Shown here: positions 1 to 8,597 of the stretch, in pieces
Layout: each line of letters opens with the position of its first letter
Numbering within the stretch: position 1 is the stretch's first letter
Assembly: GCF_020252405.1 (NCBI RefSeq)
Contig: NZ_JADCDA010000066.1
Span: 1-54,440, forward strand
DNA: 54,440 bases
Source: Aestuariivirga sp.
GTDB lineage: Bacteria > Pseudomonadota > Alphaproteobacteria > Rhizobiales > Aestuariivirgaceae
Direction of reading: 5' to 3'
Position numbers and translations under genes: made by a program
Notes under the pieces: generated by a model
Databases searched by the model: none
What the model saw: only the letters and a program-made list of their open reading frames with translations
What the model was told of the DNA's origin: nothing

Positions 1-1
1 A

Positions 2-94
2 CAAACCGTCTTCATCGCCGGCCTGCCCAAACCGCAACCGAAACAGAAGGAGAGAGCAGAGCCCAGAAAACCTCAAAATCAGATCGCCGCCTGA
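2..94 (+). CDS. C-terminal end of an unidentified protein (truncated by window edge)
   Basis: An open frame enters from the left edge and stops at TGA 92-94. It encodes about 30 residues (begins QTVFIAGLPKPQPKQKERAE, ends NQIAA). The tail is rich in Pro, Gln, Lys and Arg, as in a disordered C-terminus. Too little remains to assign a family. No other evidence supports it apart from sense codons up to the stop, so it may be spurious. Confidence 0.3.
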   Translation, partial: QTVFIAGLPKPQPKQKERAEPRKPQNQIAA

Positions 95-192
95 CCCGCA
101 TCAGAGAGCGGCAACTGTCAGGTGATTACTGTTCTTGTACAGACAACTTGCAGGGCTGAGGCGCGGGCTGCTCTGTGACGGATGTTAAATTT

Positions 193-1806
193 CTAGTGTT
201 TCTGAGTGGACGAGGTGCTTGATCCAACGCTTTCATCAGGCAACACTTTTCCCACGAGGATGGATAGCGCCCATTGCTCTGCTCTCTTCTGTTGATCTGC
301 AAACGGTGTATCAACCATCGGGCGCGGTGAATGATGATACCACCGAACAGCTTTACCTTGAGCCTTTCGCTTTCCTTTTTCGAAGATGTCTTGATAGCGG
401 AGTGGCGAAATTCCTATGAAGGGTTCGAAGGATATTTTTCCAGTCTGTTGATCCTCAATAGCCACTTCATTTCCGTGAAGTTCTCTTGCACGGCTTTTCG
501 GATAGGGCTCCATGTAAACAACTCTAGTGATCCCTGACGCAAGTATGTGCTTTGTGCAGTTGTGGCAAGGAAACGTGGTACAATACAGAGTAGCCATCGA
601 TAGTGACTTACCCAGTCGTGCTGCCTCGCAAATGGCGTTCATCTCGGCATGGACCACTCGGCCATATTCTGTGAGGTCCATCACCAGTGCCTCGCTCAAT
701 GCTCCATCCACGCCATCAAGAAGATTTCCAGTGTCCTTTGGAGGCTTTGAAGTCAGACGGGCGACCAGTTCGATATCACTTCCGATGTTTGTTGCCTTCT
801 CGGAGAGCAAACCCCCACGACGCATGCACTCTACTAGATTCCTAAGGACTTCCCTCTTGATTCTATCATTGGGATCGTGGCCAATATTCACATCGCGAAA
901 GTTATCTTTATCTTCGTCCCAGTAATTTCCGCCGTATGCTTTCGGTACTTCGTTGCAGCCAACTGCAATAGTCTCCCCATTCTTCGTCGCAATGTGAGAT
1001 CCCACTTGGCGGGACAGGTCGGTTGACCGCCAAGATGCGGCTTTCGCCATAAACATTCCGTGTTCGTCTCTCGTTGGACTGACGCTGTTGAGGCCGAAAA
1101 GTGCTTCAGTGAAACGCCTCAATGTCCCTCGCATCTTGTCTTGTCTCATTCCGTCAACAAAAAGGTCGGCTAAATGGAAGGTCTCTCTCAGATTCTGTCC
1201 CATATCCTGGGATTCGTTCGCATCTCTCCTGATCAGGGTGTTTGCGTGGGTTTCGAGCTCGTCATCGGTGACGGTAGTTTCAAGCTCCGGCTTCATAAGA
1301 CTGCACAGATAATCCTTTCGGTCTTCTTGTGAGCCATATGCCGAGATTAAGACGAAGCGCTCTCCGTATACATTCCTCATGAGCGCAATTTCTTGCGGCA
1401 ATTTGAATTGCCTAATGATGTATGCTATGCGAGATATCGGCTGATCTGCGGAACCTCCGCGGGATTCACGAGTTCTGCGGATCGCGTCAATTGCGATCCT
1501 TGCCATGGTGTCTGCGCTCCCAAACCTCTTCCGAAGCCCGTTCGCGTAATCCATCTTGGAGTTGAAGGCTTCGAAGGTATTCCTCGGCTTCGCCTGCACT
1601 TCCCCAAATCGCGTCATCTCGGAAGTCAGTTTTATGTATCGATGTTCATACCCAAGCGTAATGAGGCAGTTGCTCAATTCAGTGGCGATTTGCTCCATAT
1701 CGACGCCAATAGCCCCGGAAATTCCGAACACCAATTCTGGGTGGGATTCTTCGGCGTCCATGCGAGAGTTCCATAATTGTTCGATGTCGGAAAATTGTGT
1801 GGTCAA
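193..1806 (-). CDS. AvcD-type anti-phage dCTP/dCMP deaminase
   Basis: About 537 aa with two domains. The N-terminal part (residues 25-160) looks like a P-loop kinase fold, with a degenerate Walker A at FGISGAIGVD lacking the usual Lys. The C-terminal part is a zinc cytidine/deoxycytidylate deaminase: His386-Ala-Glu388 (zinc ligand and catalytic Glu) and Pro413-Cys414-x-x-Cys417. This arrangement matches the AvcD/DCD family, which depletes cytosine deoxynucleotides during phage infection (family knowledge). The frame can begin at TTG 1806, giving MTTQFSDIEQ; an in-frame ATG at 1761 (MDAEESHPEL) is an alternative. Base composition is far lower in GC than the polA side (27 of 60 G+C at 541-600), consistent with horizontal acquisition. 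Known AvcD systems are controlled by an upstream RNA antitoxin; only 58 bases separate this gene from its divergent neighbour, so any such RNA would have to overlap a gene. Confidence 0.85.
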   Translation of the reverse strand: MTTQFSDIEQLWNSRMDAEESHPELVFGISGAIGVDMEQIATELSNCLITLGYEHRYIKLTSEMTRFGEVQAKPRNTFEAFNSKMDYANGLRKRFGSADTMARIAIDAIRRTRESRGGSADQPISRIAYIIRQFKLPQEIALMRNVYGERFVLISAYGSQEDRKDYLCSLMKPELETTVTDDELETHANTLIRRDANESQDMGQNLRETFHLADLFVDGMRQDKMRGTLRRFTEALFGLNSVSPTRDEHGMFMAKAASWRSTDLSRQVGSHIATKNGETIAVGCNEVPKAYGGNYWDEDKDNFRDVNIGHDPNDRIKREVLRNLVECMRRGGLLSEKATNIGSDIELVARLTSKPPKDTGNLLDGVDGALSEALVMDLTEYGRVVHAEMNAICEAARLGKSLSMATLYCTTFPCHNCTKHILASGITRVVYMEPYPKSRARELHGNEVAIEDQQTGKISFEPFIGISPLRYQDIFEKGKRKAQGKAVRWYHHSPRPMVDTPFADQQKRAEQWALSILVGKVLPDESVGSSTSSTQKH

Positions 1807-1864
1807 GGACGTTAACTTTTGCTTAATCGATTCCTAACAAGATAAAAGAGCCCGGGAGGACGTC

Positions 1865-2053
1865 ATGGCGCAAGATAAACTTCTGATTGACGAACGGAAA
1901 TCGGAGATTAATCGACTGCAGGCTGCTCTGGAAGACATCGCCCAATCCATGGGTCTGAGGTTTGAAGTGGATCGCGCGCGAGCAGATTTATTCGAGGCTC
2001 GGAGAGCTGACGGCTCATATGGGGCATTGGAGGCTGCGCGTAAGCGTGCCTAG
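1865..2053 (+). CDS. Small hypothetical protein, predicted coiled coil
   Basis: 62 aa (MAQDKLLIDERKSEINRLQA...), with ATG preceded by a good Shine-Dalgarno (GGGAGGA, 6 bases upstream) and stop TAG at 2051. Residues 8-50 are highly charged with heptad-like Leu/Ile spacing, suggesting an amphipathic helix or coiled coil. No signal peptide or membrane segment. It is divergent from the AvcD-like deaminase with a 58-base shared promoter region and lies in the same low-GC patch. I do not recognise the family. It may be a passenger or a partner of the deaminase, but nothing in the sequence shows a functional link. Confidence 0.6.
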   Translation: MAQDKLLIDERKSEINRLQAALEDIAQSMGLRFEVDRARADLFEARRADGSYGALEAARKRA

Positions 2054-2230
2054 CGATGGTGAATTGACGTTATCATTGAAGACTCGGCACGCCCACAATT
2101 ACTAGATATATCAATCCGTTAATTGGCATTGAGTTGAAGGCTAAGAAGATCCCAAGCGCCTGCTGAGCGTGAGTACGTTCAGGCTTTTGAGCCGCTGGCA
2201 TCGCCGGACTCGCGGTGGCATAGTGCCGCC

Positions 2231-5164
2231 ATGTCCACATCCTCCCCCCTGAAGCCCGGCGACCATCTCTGTCTCATCGATGGGTCTGGGTATATTTTCC
2301 GTGCCTACCATGCGCTTCCGCCCCTGACGCGCAAGTCCGACGGGCTGCCCGTCGGCGCCGTGCAGGGCTTCTGCAACATGCTGTGGAAGCTCCTGAGGGA
2401 GACGAAGGCCGGAGAGAAGCCCACGCATCTTGCGGTGATCTTCGATCATTCCTCCAGGTCCTTCCGCAACGACATCTACCCGCAATACAAGGCGCAGCGC
2501 CCGGAGCCGCCGGCCGATCTGCGCCCGCAGTTCGGGTTGATCCGCCAGGCCACCCGCGCCTTCAACGTCGCCTGCGTGGAACAGGCCAATTACGAGGCGG
2601 ATGACCTCATCGCCACCTATGCCCGCCAGGCGGTGGAGGCCGGGGCCACCTGCCGCATCGTCTCCTCCGACAAGGACCTGATGCAGCTGATCCGCCCCGG
2701 CGTCGCCCTCTATGACACCATGAAGGACCGCGAGGTGGGCGAGGCCGAGGTGCTGGAGAAATTCGGCGTGACGCCGGACAAGGTCATCGACATCCAGGCG
2801 CTCGCCGGCGACTCGGTCGACAACGTGCCGGGTGTGCCCGGCATCGGGGTCAAGACCGCGGCCCAGCTCATCACCGAATATGGCGATCTCGAAACGCTGC
2901 TGGCCAGGGCGCCCGAGATCAAGCAGCAGAAGCGCCGCGAGAACCTGATCGAGTTCGCCGGGCAGGCGCGGATTTCCAGGAAGCTGGTCACCCTCGACGA
3001 GCACGTGCCGGTGGAGCATGAGGCCAGCGGCTTCGCCGTCGACAGTCCCAGGGCCTCGCAGCTCATCGGCTTCGCCAAGGCGCTGGAATTCACCTCCTTC
3101 ACCCGGAAGGTGGCGGGCGAGCTTGACGCCGACTCCACCGCCATCGAGCCCATCCCCGTCGAGGTGAAGTTCTGGCCGCCGGAAGGTGGCGGGGCCGCGG
3201 CCCTTGCCCCGCCGCGCTTCGCCGCGAAGAAGGCGGCGCCCGCCGCCCGGACGCCCGCCGCCGCCGCCGAAGCCGCGCCCGGCGCGGCGGATGCGGCCCT
3301 CCTCGCCATCCCGGTCAGCCACGCCGATTACGAGACGGTGACGACGCTCAGTGCACTGAAGGATTGGTGCGCGGCGGCCCATGACAAGGGCTACATCGCG
3401 CTCGACACCGAAACCGACTCGCTCGATTCGATGCGCGCCAGTCTCGTCGGCGTGTCGCTGGCCACCGCTCCGGCCAAGGCCTGCTACATTCCGCTCCAGC
3501 ACAAGGCCACGGGCGGCGGCCTGTTCGGCGGCGGCGGGCTGGTCGATGGCCAGGCGCCGCTGGCGGACGCCCTCGCCACGCTCAAGCCGCTGCTCGAAGA
3601 CCCGTCCATTCTCAAGATCGGCCAGAACATCAAATATGACATCGAGGTGCTGAAGCGCCATGGCATCGCCGTTGCCCCCATCGACGACACCATGCTTATT
3701 TCCTACGTGCTCGAATCTGGCGATGTGGGCCACGGCATGGACGAGCTGTCGCTCCGCCACCTCAATCACAAATGCATCGCCTTCAAGGATGTGGCGGGCT
3801 CCGGCAAGTCGATGATCACCTTCGACCGCGTGCCGGTGGCGGATGCCGCGCGCTATGCCGCGGAGGATGCCGACATCACGCTGCGCCTCTGGCTGCTCCT
3901 GAAGCCGCGCCTCGCCGCGATGGGCAAGCTCGCGGTTTACGAGACATTGGAGCGGCCTCTGGTCGCCGTGCTGGCCGCGATGGAGATGGAGGGCATCCTC
4001 ATCGACCCCGAACTGCTGCGCAAGCTGTCCAACGAACTAGCCACCGCGGCGGCGGCGATCGAGACGGAGGTCTATGCGCTGGCGGGGGAGCGCTTCAACA
4101 TCGGCTCGCCGAAGCAGCTGGGCGACATGCTCTTCGGCCGCATGGGCCTGCCCGGCGGAAGGAAGACCGCCACGGGCGCCTGGAGCACCGATTCCGACGC
4201 GCTGGAGGATCTCGCGGGCCAGGGCGTCGAACTCGCCCGCCGCGTGCTCGACTGGCGCCAGCTCACGAAGCTCCGCTCCACTTACACCGATGCGCTGCCC
4301 AACTTCATCAATCCGGAAACGAGGCGCGTCCACACCTCATATTCGCTGGCGGCGACGTCCACGGGCCGCCTTGCCTCCACCGACCCGAACCTGCAGAACA
4401 TCCCCGTCCGCACCGAGGAGGGCCGCAAGATCCGCCAGGCCTTCATAGCGCCCGAAGGCTCGAAGCTGATGAGCGCGGATTACAGCCAGATCGAGCTGCG
4501 CGTGCTGGCCCATGTGGCGGACATCCCGCAGCTGAGACAAGCCTTCGCCGGGGGCCAGGACATTCACGCCATGACGGCCTCCGAGATGTTCAACGTGCCC
4601 ATCGAGGGCATGGACCCCATGGTGCGCCGCCGCGCCAAGGCGATCAACTTCGGCATCATCTACGGCATCTCGGCCTTCGGCCTCGCGAACCAGCTCGGCA
4701 TCGGGCGGGAGGAGGCGGGCGAATACATCCGCGCCTATTTCAGGCGCTTTCCCGGCATCAGGGACTATATGGAGGCAGCGAGGCAGGAGGCGCGCGACAA
4801 GGGCTATGTCGAAACCATCTTCGGCCGCCGCATGCATTTCCCGCGCATCAAATCGCCCAACCCCTCGGAGCGCGCCTTCCTCGAGCGCGCGGCGATCAAC
4901 GCGCCGATCCAGGGCGCTGCAGCCGATATCATCCGCCGCGCCATGATCCGCATGCCGGATGCGCTTGGCCAGTCCGGCCTCTCGGCCCGCATGCTGCTGC
5001 AGGTGCATGACGAGCTGATCTTCGAATGCGCGGATGCGGAAGCGGAGGCGGCCATGGCGGTGGTCAAAAACGTCATGGTCTCCGCCCCCGGTCCGGTGGT
5101 GAAGCTGAGCGTCCCCCTCCAGGTGGACGCACGGGCGGCGCAAAACTGGGAAGCCGCCCATTAG
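2231..5164 (+). CDS. polA: DNA polymerase I
   Basis: 977 aa, close to the usual family length. The N-terminal 5'-3' exonuclease (FEN) domain starts at LCLIDGSGYIFRAYHALPPL and includes EADDLIATYA. A linker rich in Ala and Pro (about 320-355) precedes the 3'-5' proofreading domain, whose DxE motif is intact (ALDTETDSLD, Asp392). The polymerase domain has motif A (SADYSQIELR, Asp750), motif B (RRRAKAINFGIIYG) and motif C (LQVHDELIFE, Asp927). All three activities therefore look competent. The enzyme removes Okazaki primers and fills gaps in excision repair. The gene stands alone: low-GC DNA lies upstream and a repeat-rich intergenic stretch downstream. Confidence 0.97.
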   Translation: MSTSSPLKPGDHLCLIDGSGYIFRAYHALPPLTRKSDGLPVGAVQGFCNMLWKLLRETKAGEKPTHLAVIFDHSSRSFRNDIYPQYKAQRPEPPADLRPQFGLIRQATRAFNVACVEQANYEADDLIATYARQAVEAGATCRIVSSDKDLMQLIRPGVALYDTMKDREVGEAEVLEKFGVTPDKVIDIQALAGDSVDNVPGVPGIGVKTAAQLITEYGDLETLLARAPEIKQQKRRENLIEFAGQARISRKLVTLDEHVPVEHEASGFAVDSPRASQLIGFAKALEFTSFTRKVAGELDADSTAIEPIPVEVKFWPPEGGGAAALAPPRFAAKKAAPAARTPAAAAEAAPGAADAALLAIPVSHADYETVTTLSALKDWCAAAHDKGYIALDTETDSLDSMRASLVGVSLATAPAKACYIPLQHKATGGGLFGGGGLVDGQAPLADALATLKPLLEDPSILKIGQNIKYDIEVLKRHGIAVAPIDDTMLISYVLESGDVGHGMDELSLRHLNHKCIAFKDVAGSGKSMITFDRVPVADAARYAAEDADITLRLWLLLKPRLAAMGKLAVYETLERPLVAVLAAMEMEGILIDPELLRKLSNELATAAAAIETEVYALAGERFNIGSPKQLGDMLFGRMGLPGGRKTATGAWSTDSDALEDLAGQGVELARRVLDWRQLTKLRSTYTDALPNFINPETRRVHTSYSLAATSTGRLASTDPNLQNIPVRTEEGRKIRQAFIAPEGSKLMSADYSQIELRVLAHVADIPQLRQAFAGGQDIHAMTASEMFNVPIEGMDPMVRRRAKAINFGIIYGISAFGLANQLGIGREEAGEYIRAYFRRFPGIRDYMEAARQEARDKGYVETIFGRRMHFPRIKSPNPSERAFLERAAINAPIQGAAADIIRRAMIRMPDALGQSGLSARMLLQVHDELIFECADAEAEAAMAVVKNVMVSAPGPVVKLSVPLQVDARAAQNWEAAH

Positions 5165-5280
5165 GATTCACAATGTCAATCAGCAGAAGGCACGTTAAGG
5201 ATGATATACCTAGCATAGGTTGGGAAAAGAGTCAAGAGTTTTCTTGCGTGGAATATCCCGGCTTCTCCACCCTCCAGCCC

Positions 5281-5362
5281 GTCATCCCGGCGAAAGCCGG
5301 GACCCCGCTTTCCTTCCCGGCGCGCTGAACCAAAGCTGGGCCCCGGCTTTCGCCGGGGTGAC
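5281..5362. repeat. GC-rich inverted-repeat intergenic element
   Basis: Two copies of a hairpin-forming unit in opposite orientation: GTCATCCCGGCGAAAGCCGG from 5281, and CCCCGGCTTTCGCCGGGGTG ending near 5360. Each arm is itself palindromic (CCGGC-GAAA-GCCGG type). This is the style of dispersed palindrome often seen between genes in Hyphomicrobiales. It could act as a transcription stop behind polA and selO, which converge here. Confidence 0.7.
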
Positions 5363-5413
5363 GGAATGAGAGGGTGACGGAATGAGAGAGTGACTGAATG
5401 AGAGAGTGACGGA
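5358..5413. repeat. 16-bp tandem repeat, about 3.5 copies
   Basis: The unit GTGACGGAATGAGAGA is repeated at 5358, 5374 and 5390, with a partial copy at 5406; only one or two bases differ between units. It abuts the right arm of the inverted element at 5281-5362, whose terminal GTGAC is the first part of unit 1. No coding sense is apparent. Confidence 0.85.
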
Positions 5414-5438
5414 GATCGGCTGCATCGCCCTTCTCCCG

Positions 5439-5511
5439 GAACATGCGCCAGGTCATATGCCTGAGCATGATCTTGTCGCAAAAGCGGTTCCACTTTTGCG
5501 GATCATGCTCT
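5439..5511. repeat. Dispersed palindromic repeat, family A, copy 1
   Basis: A unit of about 73 bases: a left part GAACATGCGCCAGGTCAT, then an imperfect palindrome with outer arms GAGCATGATC/GATCATGCTC and inner arms CGCAAAAG/CTTTTGCG around GGTTCCA. Related copies lie at 19506-19569 (reverse) and 20074-20146. It occupies the space between polA and the 3' end of selO, where it may stabilise or terminate transcripts. Confidence 0.85.
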
Positions 5512-5544
5512 GGTGCGTGCCGCGACGGGAGAAGGGGATAATCA

Positions 5545-6966
5545 TCACGTCCCGCAGAACGTCCGGTATGCCCCGTCCGGCTCCGCGGGCGCCTCGGCGT
5601 AACGCTCCGCGCCCGGCTGCTCTCCGTAAGGAGTCATCAGCACACGGAGCATCGCCTCGAAGGGCGCGAAATCCCGCCGCTCCACCGCCGCGGCGATCAT
5701 CTCCTCCACCAGGTGGTTGCGCGGGATGTAGGCGGGGTTCGCCGACCGCATCAGCGCGCGTCGCGCCTCTGGCGTCTGCGGGTCGCGCGCCAGGCGGTCG
5801 CGCCAGCCGGGCAGCCAGTCCTTCAGCGCTTCCGGTTCCCCGCCATTGCTCAGTATACGGAACGTGATGGTGAAGTCCGCCCGCGCCAGCCGCATGGCGT
5901 CGAGCATCGCCTGAATCAGGCCAAGGTCGCCGTCCTCCGCGCCCGCAAGCCCGATCTTCTTCCGGAAGCCCGCCAGCCAGTATTTCGCATAGATCGCGGG
6001 AAAGTCCCCGATCCGCTCCGTGGCAATGCGGATCGCCTCCTCGCGGCCGGGGTTGATGAGGTCCAGCAGCGTCTCGGCCAGCCGCGCCATGTTCCACTGC
6101 GCAATGGGCGCCTGGTTCTGGTAGGCATAGCGGCCATGGGTGTCGATGGAGCTGAACACCGTGCCGGGGTCGTAAGCATCCATGAAGGCGCAGGGGCCAT
6201 AGTCGATGGTTTCGCCGGAGATCGAGCAATTGTCGGTGTTCATCACGCCATGGATGAAACCGACCTGCGCCCATCGCGCGACGAGCGAGGCCTGCGCCTC
6301 CATCACCGCATCCAGCAGGGCGAGCGCGGGGTTCTCCGCGCCTTTCGCCTGCGGGTGGTGCCGGTCGATCACATGGCCGGTCAGCAGCTTCAGCGCCTCG
6401 AAATCCTGCCGCGCGGCGAAGAACTGAAAGGTGCCCACCCGGATGTGGCTTGCGGCCACGCGCGTCAGCACCGCGCCCGGCAGCGCGGCGTCGCGGTGGA
6501 CGCGCTCGCCCGTGGTGGCGGCCATCAGGGCGCGGGTGGTGGGAATGCCGAGGGCGTGCATTGCCTCGCTGACCAGATATTCGCGCAGCACCGGCCCCAG
6601 CGCCGCCCGCCCGTCGCCGCCGCGCGAAAAGGGGGTGCGGCCGGAGCCTTTCAGCTGGATGTCCCGGCGCTTGCCGGTCACGTCGATGACCTCGCCCAGC
6701 AGGATCGCCCGGCCGTCACCCAGCTGCGGCACGAAATTGCCGAACTGGTGGCCGGCATAGGCCTGGGCCAGCGGGCTGGCGCCGGCGGGGATGGCATTTC
6801 CCACCGCCACCTCGGCCGTGAGCAGGGCGGGGTCGATCCCCAGCCCGCGGGCCAGCGGTTCGTTCACCTTGATCAGCCGGGGGGCGGAGACCGGGGTTGG
6901 GTCCACCCCCACATGCATGGAGCCGGGCAGGCGGGCATAGCTGTTGTCGAAGGGAATGGCGTTCAT
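5545..6966 (-). CDS. selO: Protein adenylyltransferase SelO (YdiU family)
   Basis: 473 aa from ATG 6966 (MNAIPFDNSYARLPG); a TTG three codons earlier is also in frame. SelO pseudokinases transfer AMP from ATP to Ser/Thr/Tyr hydroxyls and have been tied to redox stress. Family hallmarks are present: AYAGHQFGNFVPQLGDGRA near residue 90, QLKGSGRTPFSRGGDGRA (nucleotide loop), GVMNTDNCSISG and IDYGPCAFMD (metal/catalytic segment). The C-terminus is YRTFCGT, the usual Cys-containing bacterial end. It is transcribed divergently from ahcY, and its 3' end faces polA across the repeat-rich intergenic stretch. Confidence 0.93.
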   Translation of the reverse strand: MNAIPFDNSYARLPGSMHVGVDPTPVSAPRLIKVNEPLARGLGIDPALLTAEVAVGNAIPAGASPLAQAYAGHQFGNFVPQLGDGRAILLGEVIDVTGKRRDIQLKGSGRTPFSRGGDGRAALGPVLREYLVSEAMHALGIPTTRALMAATTGERVHRDAALPGAVLTRVAASHIRVGTFQFFAARQDFEALKLLTGHVIDRHHPQAKGAENPALALLDAVMEAQASLVARWAQVGFIHGVMNTDNCSISGETIDYGPCAFMDAYDPGTVFSSIDTHGRYAYQNQAPIAQWNMARLAETLLDLINPGREEAIRIATERIGDFPAIYAKYWLAGFRKKIGLAGAEDGDLGLIQAMLDAMRLARADFTITFRILSNGGEPEALKDWLPGWRDRLARDPQTPEARRALMRSANPAYIPRNHLVEEMIAAAVERRDFAPFEAMLRVLMTPYGEQPGAERYAEAPAEPDGAYRTFCGT

Positions 6967-7013
6967 GACCGGCAATATAGGGCAGGCCGGGCGGAAGTTC
7001 CTCTTTAACAGGA

Positions 7014-7031
7014 CATAAAGAATTCTTTATG
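7014..7031. promoter_or_regulatory. Perfect 18-bp palindrome upstream of ahcY (candidate SahR-type operator)
   Basis: CATAAAGAATTCTTTATG is its own reverse complement over all 18 bases. It lies in the selO/ahcY divergent region, 67 bases before the ahcY start. From memory, ArsR-type SahR regulators of the SAM cycle in proteobacteria use an ATAAAG...CTTTAT palindrome before ahcY, which this resembles. No regulator gene is in the window, so the assignment is inference; the palindrome itself is direct observation. Confidence 0.6.
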
Positions 7032-7098
7032 TCTTCATGGACAGACTCCCGCCCCGCTGCTATAGACGCGCCCAAATTCAGGACAGAGGACAAGACCC

Positions 7099-8505
7099 AT
7101 GACCCGGACCCATGACTATCACGTTGCCGACATCACGCTTGCCGGCTGGGGCCGCAAGGAAATCGACATGGCCGAGGTCGAGATGCCGGGCCTGATGGCG
7201 ACGCGCGCCGAATACAAGGCGCTGCAGCCGCTGCGGGGGGCCCGCATCTCCGGCTCGCTGCACATGACGATCCAGACCGCGGTGCTGATCGAGACGCTGG
7301 CGGCGCTGGGTGCGGAGGTGCGCTGGGCCTCCTGCAATATCTATTCGACGCAGGATCACGCCGCGGCGGCGATTGCCGCCGCCGGCATCCCCGTCTTCGC
7401 CTTCAAGGGCGAGACGCTGAAGGAGTATTGGGACTTCACCGCGCGGATCTTCGACTGGCCGGACGGCCAGCCCACCAACATGATCCTTGATGACGGCGGC
7501 GACGCGACACTTTATATCCTCCTTGGCTCCAGGGCCGAGAAAGACGCGGGCCTCATCGCCCACCCCAGAAGCGAGGAGGAAGAGTGCCTCTTCGCCGCCA
7601 TCAAAAAACGCATCAGGGAACAGCCGGGCTGGTTCGACAGGGTGAAGGCCTCGATCAAGGGCGTCTCGGAAGAGACGACGACCGGCGTCCACCGCCTTTA
7701 CGAGCTGCAAAAGAAGGGTGAGCTGCCCTTCCCGGCCATCAACGTCAACGACTCGGTCACCAAGTCGAAGTTCGACAACAAATACGGCTGCCGCGAATCG
7801 CTCGTCGATGCGATCCGCCGCGGCACCGACGTGATGATGGCCGGCAAGGTGGCCGTGGTCGCGGGCTATGGCGACGTGGGCAAGGGTTCGGCGGCCTCGC
7901 TGAAGGGTTCCGGCGCCCGCGTCATCGTCACCGAAGTGGACCCGATCTGCGCGCTCCAGGCCGCGATGGACGGCTTTGCCGTGCAGACCATGGAGGACGT
8001 GGTGTCAACCGCCGACATCTTCGTCACCGCCACCGGCAACAAGGACGTGATCACGGTGGATCACATGAAGCAGATGAAGGACATGGCCATCGTCTGCAAC
8101 ATCGGTCACTTCGACAACGAAATCCAGGTCTCGGAACTCCGCAACTTCAAGTCCACCAACATCAAGCCGCAGGTGGACATGATCCATATGCCCTCGGGCG
8201 CCCGCATCATTCTGCTGTCTCAAGGGCGTCTGGTGAACCTCGGCAACGCCACCGGCCACCCGAGCTTCGTCATGTCGGCCTCCTTCACCAACCAGACATT
8301 GGCCCAGATCGAGCTTTTCACCTCGGCCGGGACGGACAAGTACAAGAACGAGGTCTATGTGCTGCCCAAGCACCTCGACGAGAAAGTGGCACGCCTGCAT
8401 CTCGACAAGCTGGGCGTGAAGCTGACAAAGCTCCGGGACGACCAGGCCGCCTATATCGGCGTCGCCCCGCAGGGTCCGTTCAAGCCGGAATATTACCGCT
8501 ACTGA
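7099..8505 (+). CDS. ahcY: Adenosylhomocysteinase
   Basis: 468 aa, the length expected for the bacterial form with the insertion. It reversibly hydrolyses S-adenosylhomocysteine to adenosine and homocysteine, relieving product inhibition of SAM-dependent methyltransferases. The start [20 protein letters not shown] follows AGAGGA. The NAD-binding Rossmann motif is [18 protein letters not shown] (about residue 255), substrate residues lie in [16 protein letters not shown], and the C-terminus KPEYYRY is typical. It is preceded by a palindromic putative operator and followed by GC hairpins before divL. Confidence 0.97.
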   Translation: MTRTHDYHVADITLAGWGRKEIDMAEVEMPGLMATRAEYKALQPLRGARISGSLHMTIQTAVLIETLAALGAEVRWASCNIYSTQDHAAAAIAAAGIPVFAFKGETLKEYWDFTARIFDWPDGQPTNMILDDGGDATLYILLGSRAEKDAGLIAHPRSEEEECLFAAIKKRIREQPGWFDRVKASIKGVSEETTTGVHRLYELQKKGELPFPAINVNDSVTKSKFDNKYGCRESLVDAIRRGTDVMMAGKVAVVAGYGDVGKGSAASLKGSGARVIVTEVDPICALQAAMDGFAVQTMEDVVSTADIFVTATGNKDVITVDHMKQMKDMAIVCNIGHFDNEIQVSELRNFKSTNIKPQVDMIHMPSGARIILLSQGRLVNLGNATGHPSFVMSASFTNQTLAQIELFTSAGTDKYKNEVYVLPKHLDEKVARLHLDKLGVKLTKLRDDQAAYIGVAPQGPFKPEYYRY

Positions 8506-8515
8506 GGATTCCGGC

Positions 8516-8574
8516 CCGCCCCGCTTTTGGTTATACCGGGGCGGGGCGGATGGCCTGCTGATTCGCAGGCCATC
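8516..8574 (+). terminator. Two consecutive GC hairpins after ahcY
   Basis: First hairpin: CCGCCCCG (8516-8523) pairs with CGGGGCGG (8542-8549). Second: GATGGCCTGC (8549-8558) pairs perfectly with GCAGGCCATC (8565-8574) around a 6-base loop. No T-run follows, so this is either a factor-assisted terminator or an mRNA-processing hairpin between ahcY and divL. Confidence 0.55.
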
Positions 8575-8597
8575 CCGGCACTTGGACCGGAGAAGAC

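Noticed and set aside
5281-5413. CRISPR array
   Set aside because: The 16-bp units are tandem without unique spacers, and no cas genes are present.
6976-7098. SAH or SAM riboswitch upstream of ahcY
   Set aside because: No convincing conserved core could be traced by eye; the only clear structure is the 18-bp palindrome, which fits a protein operator better.
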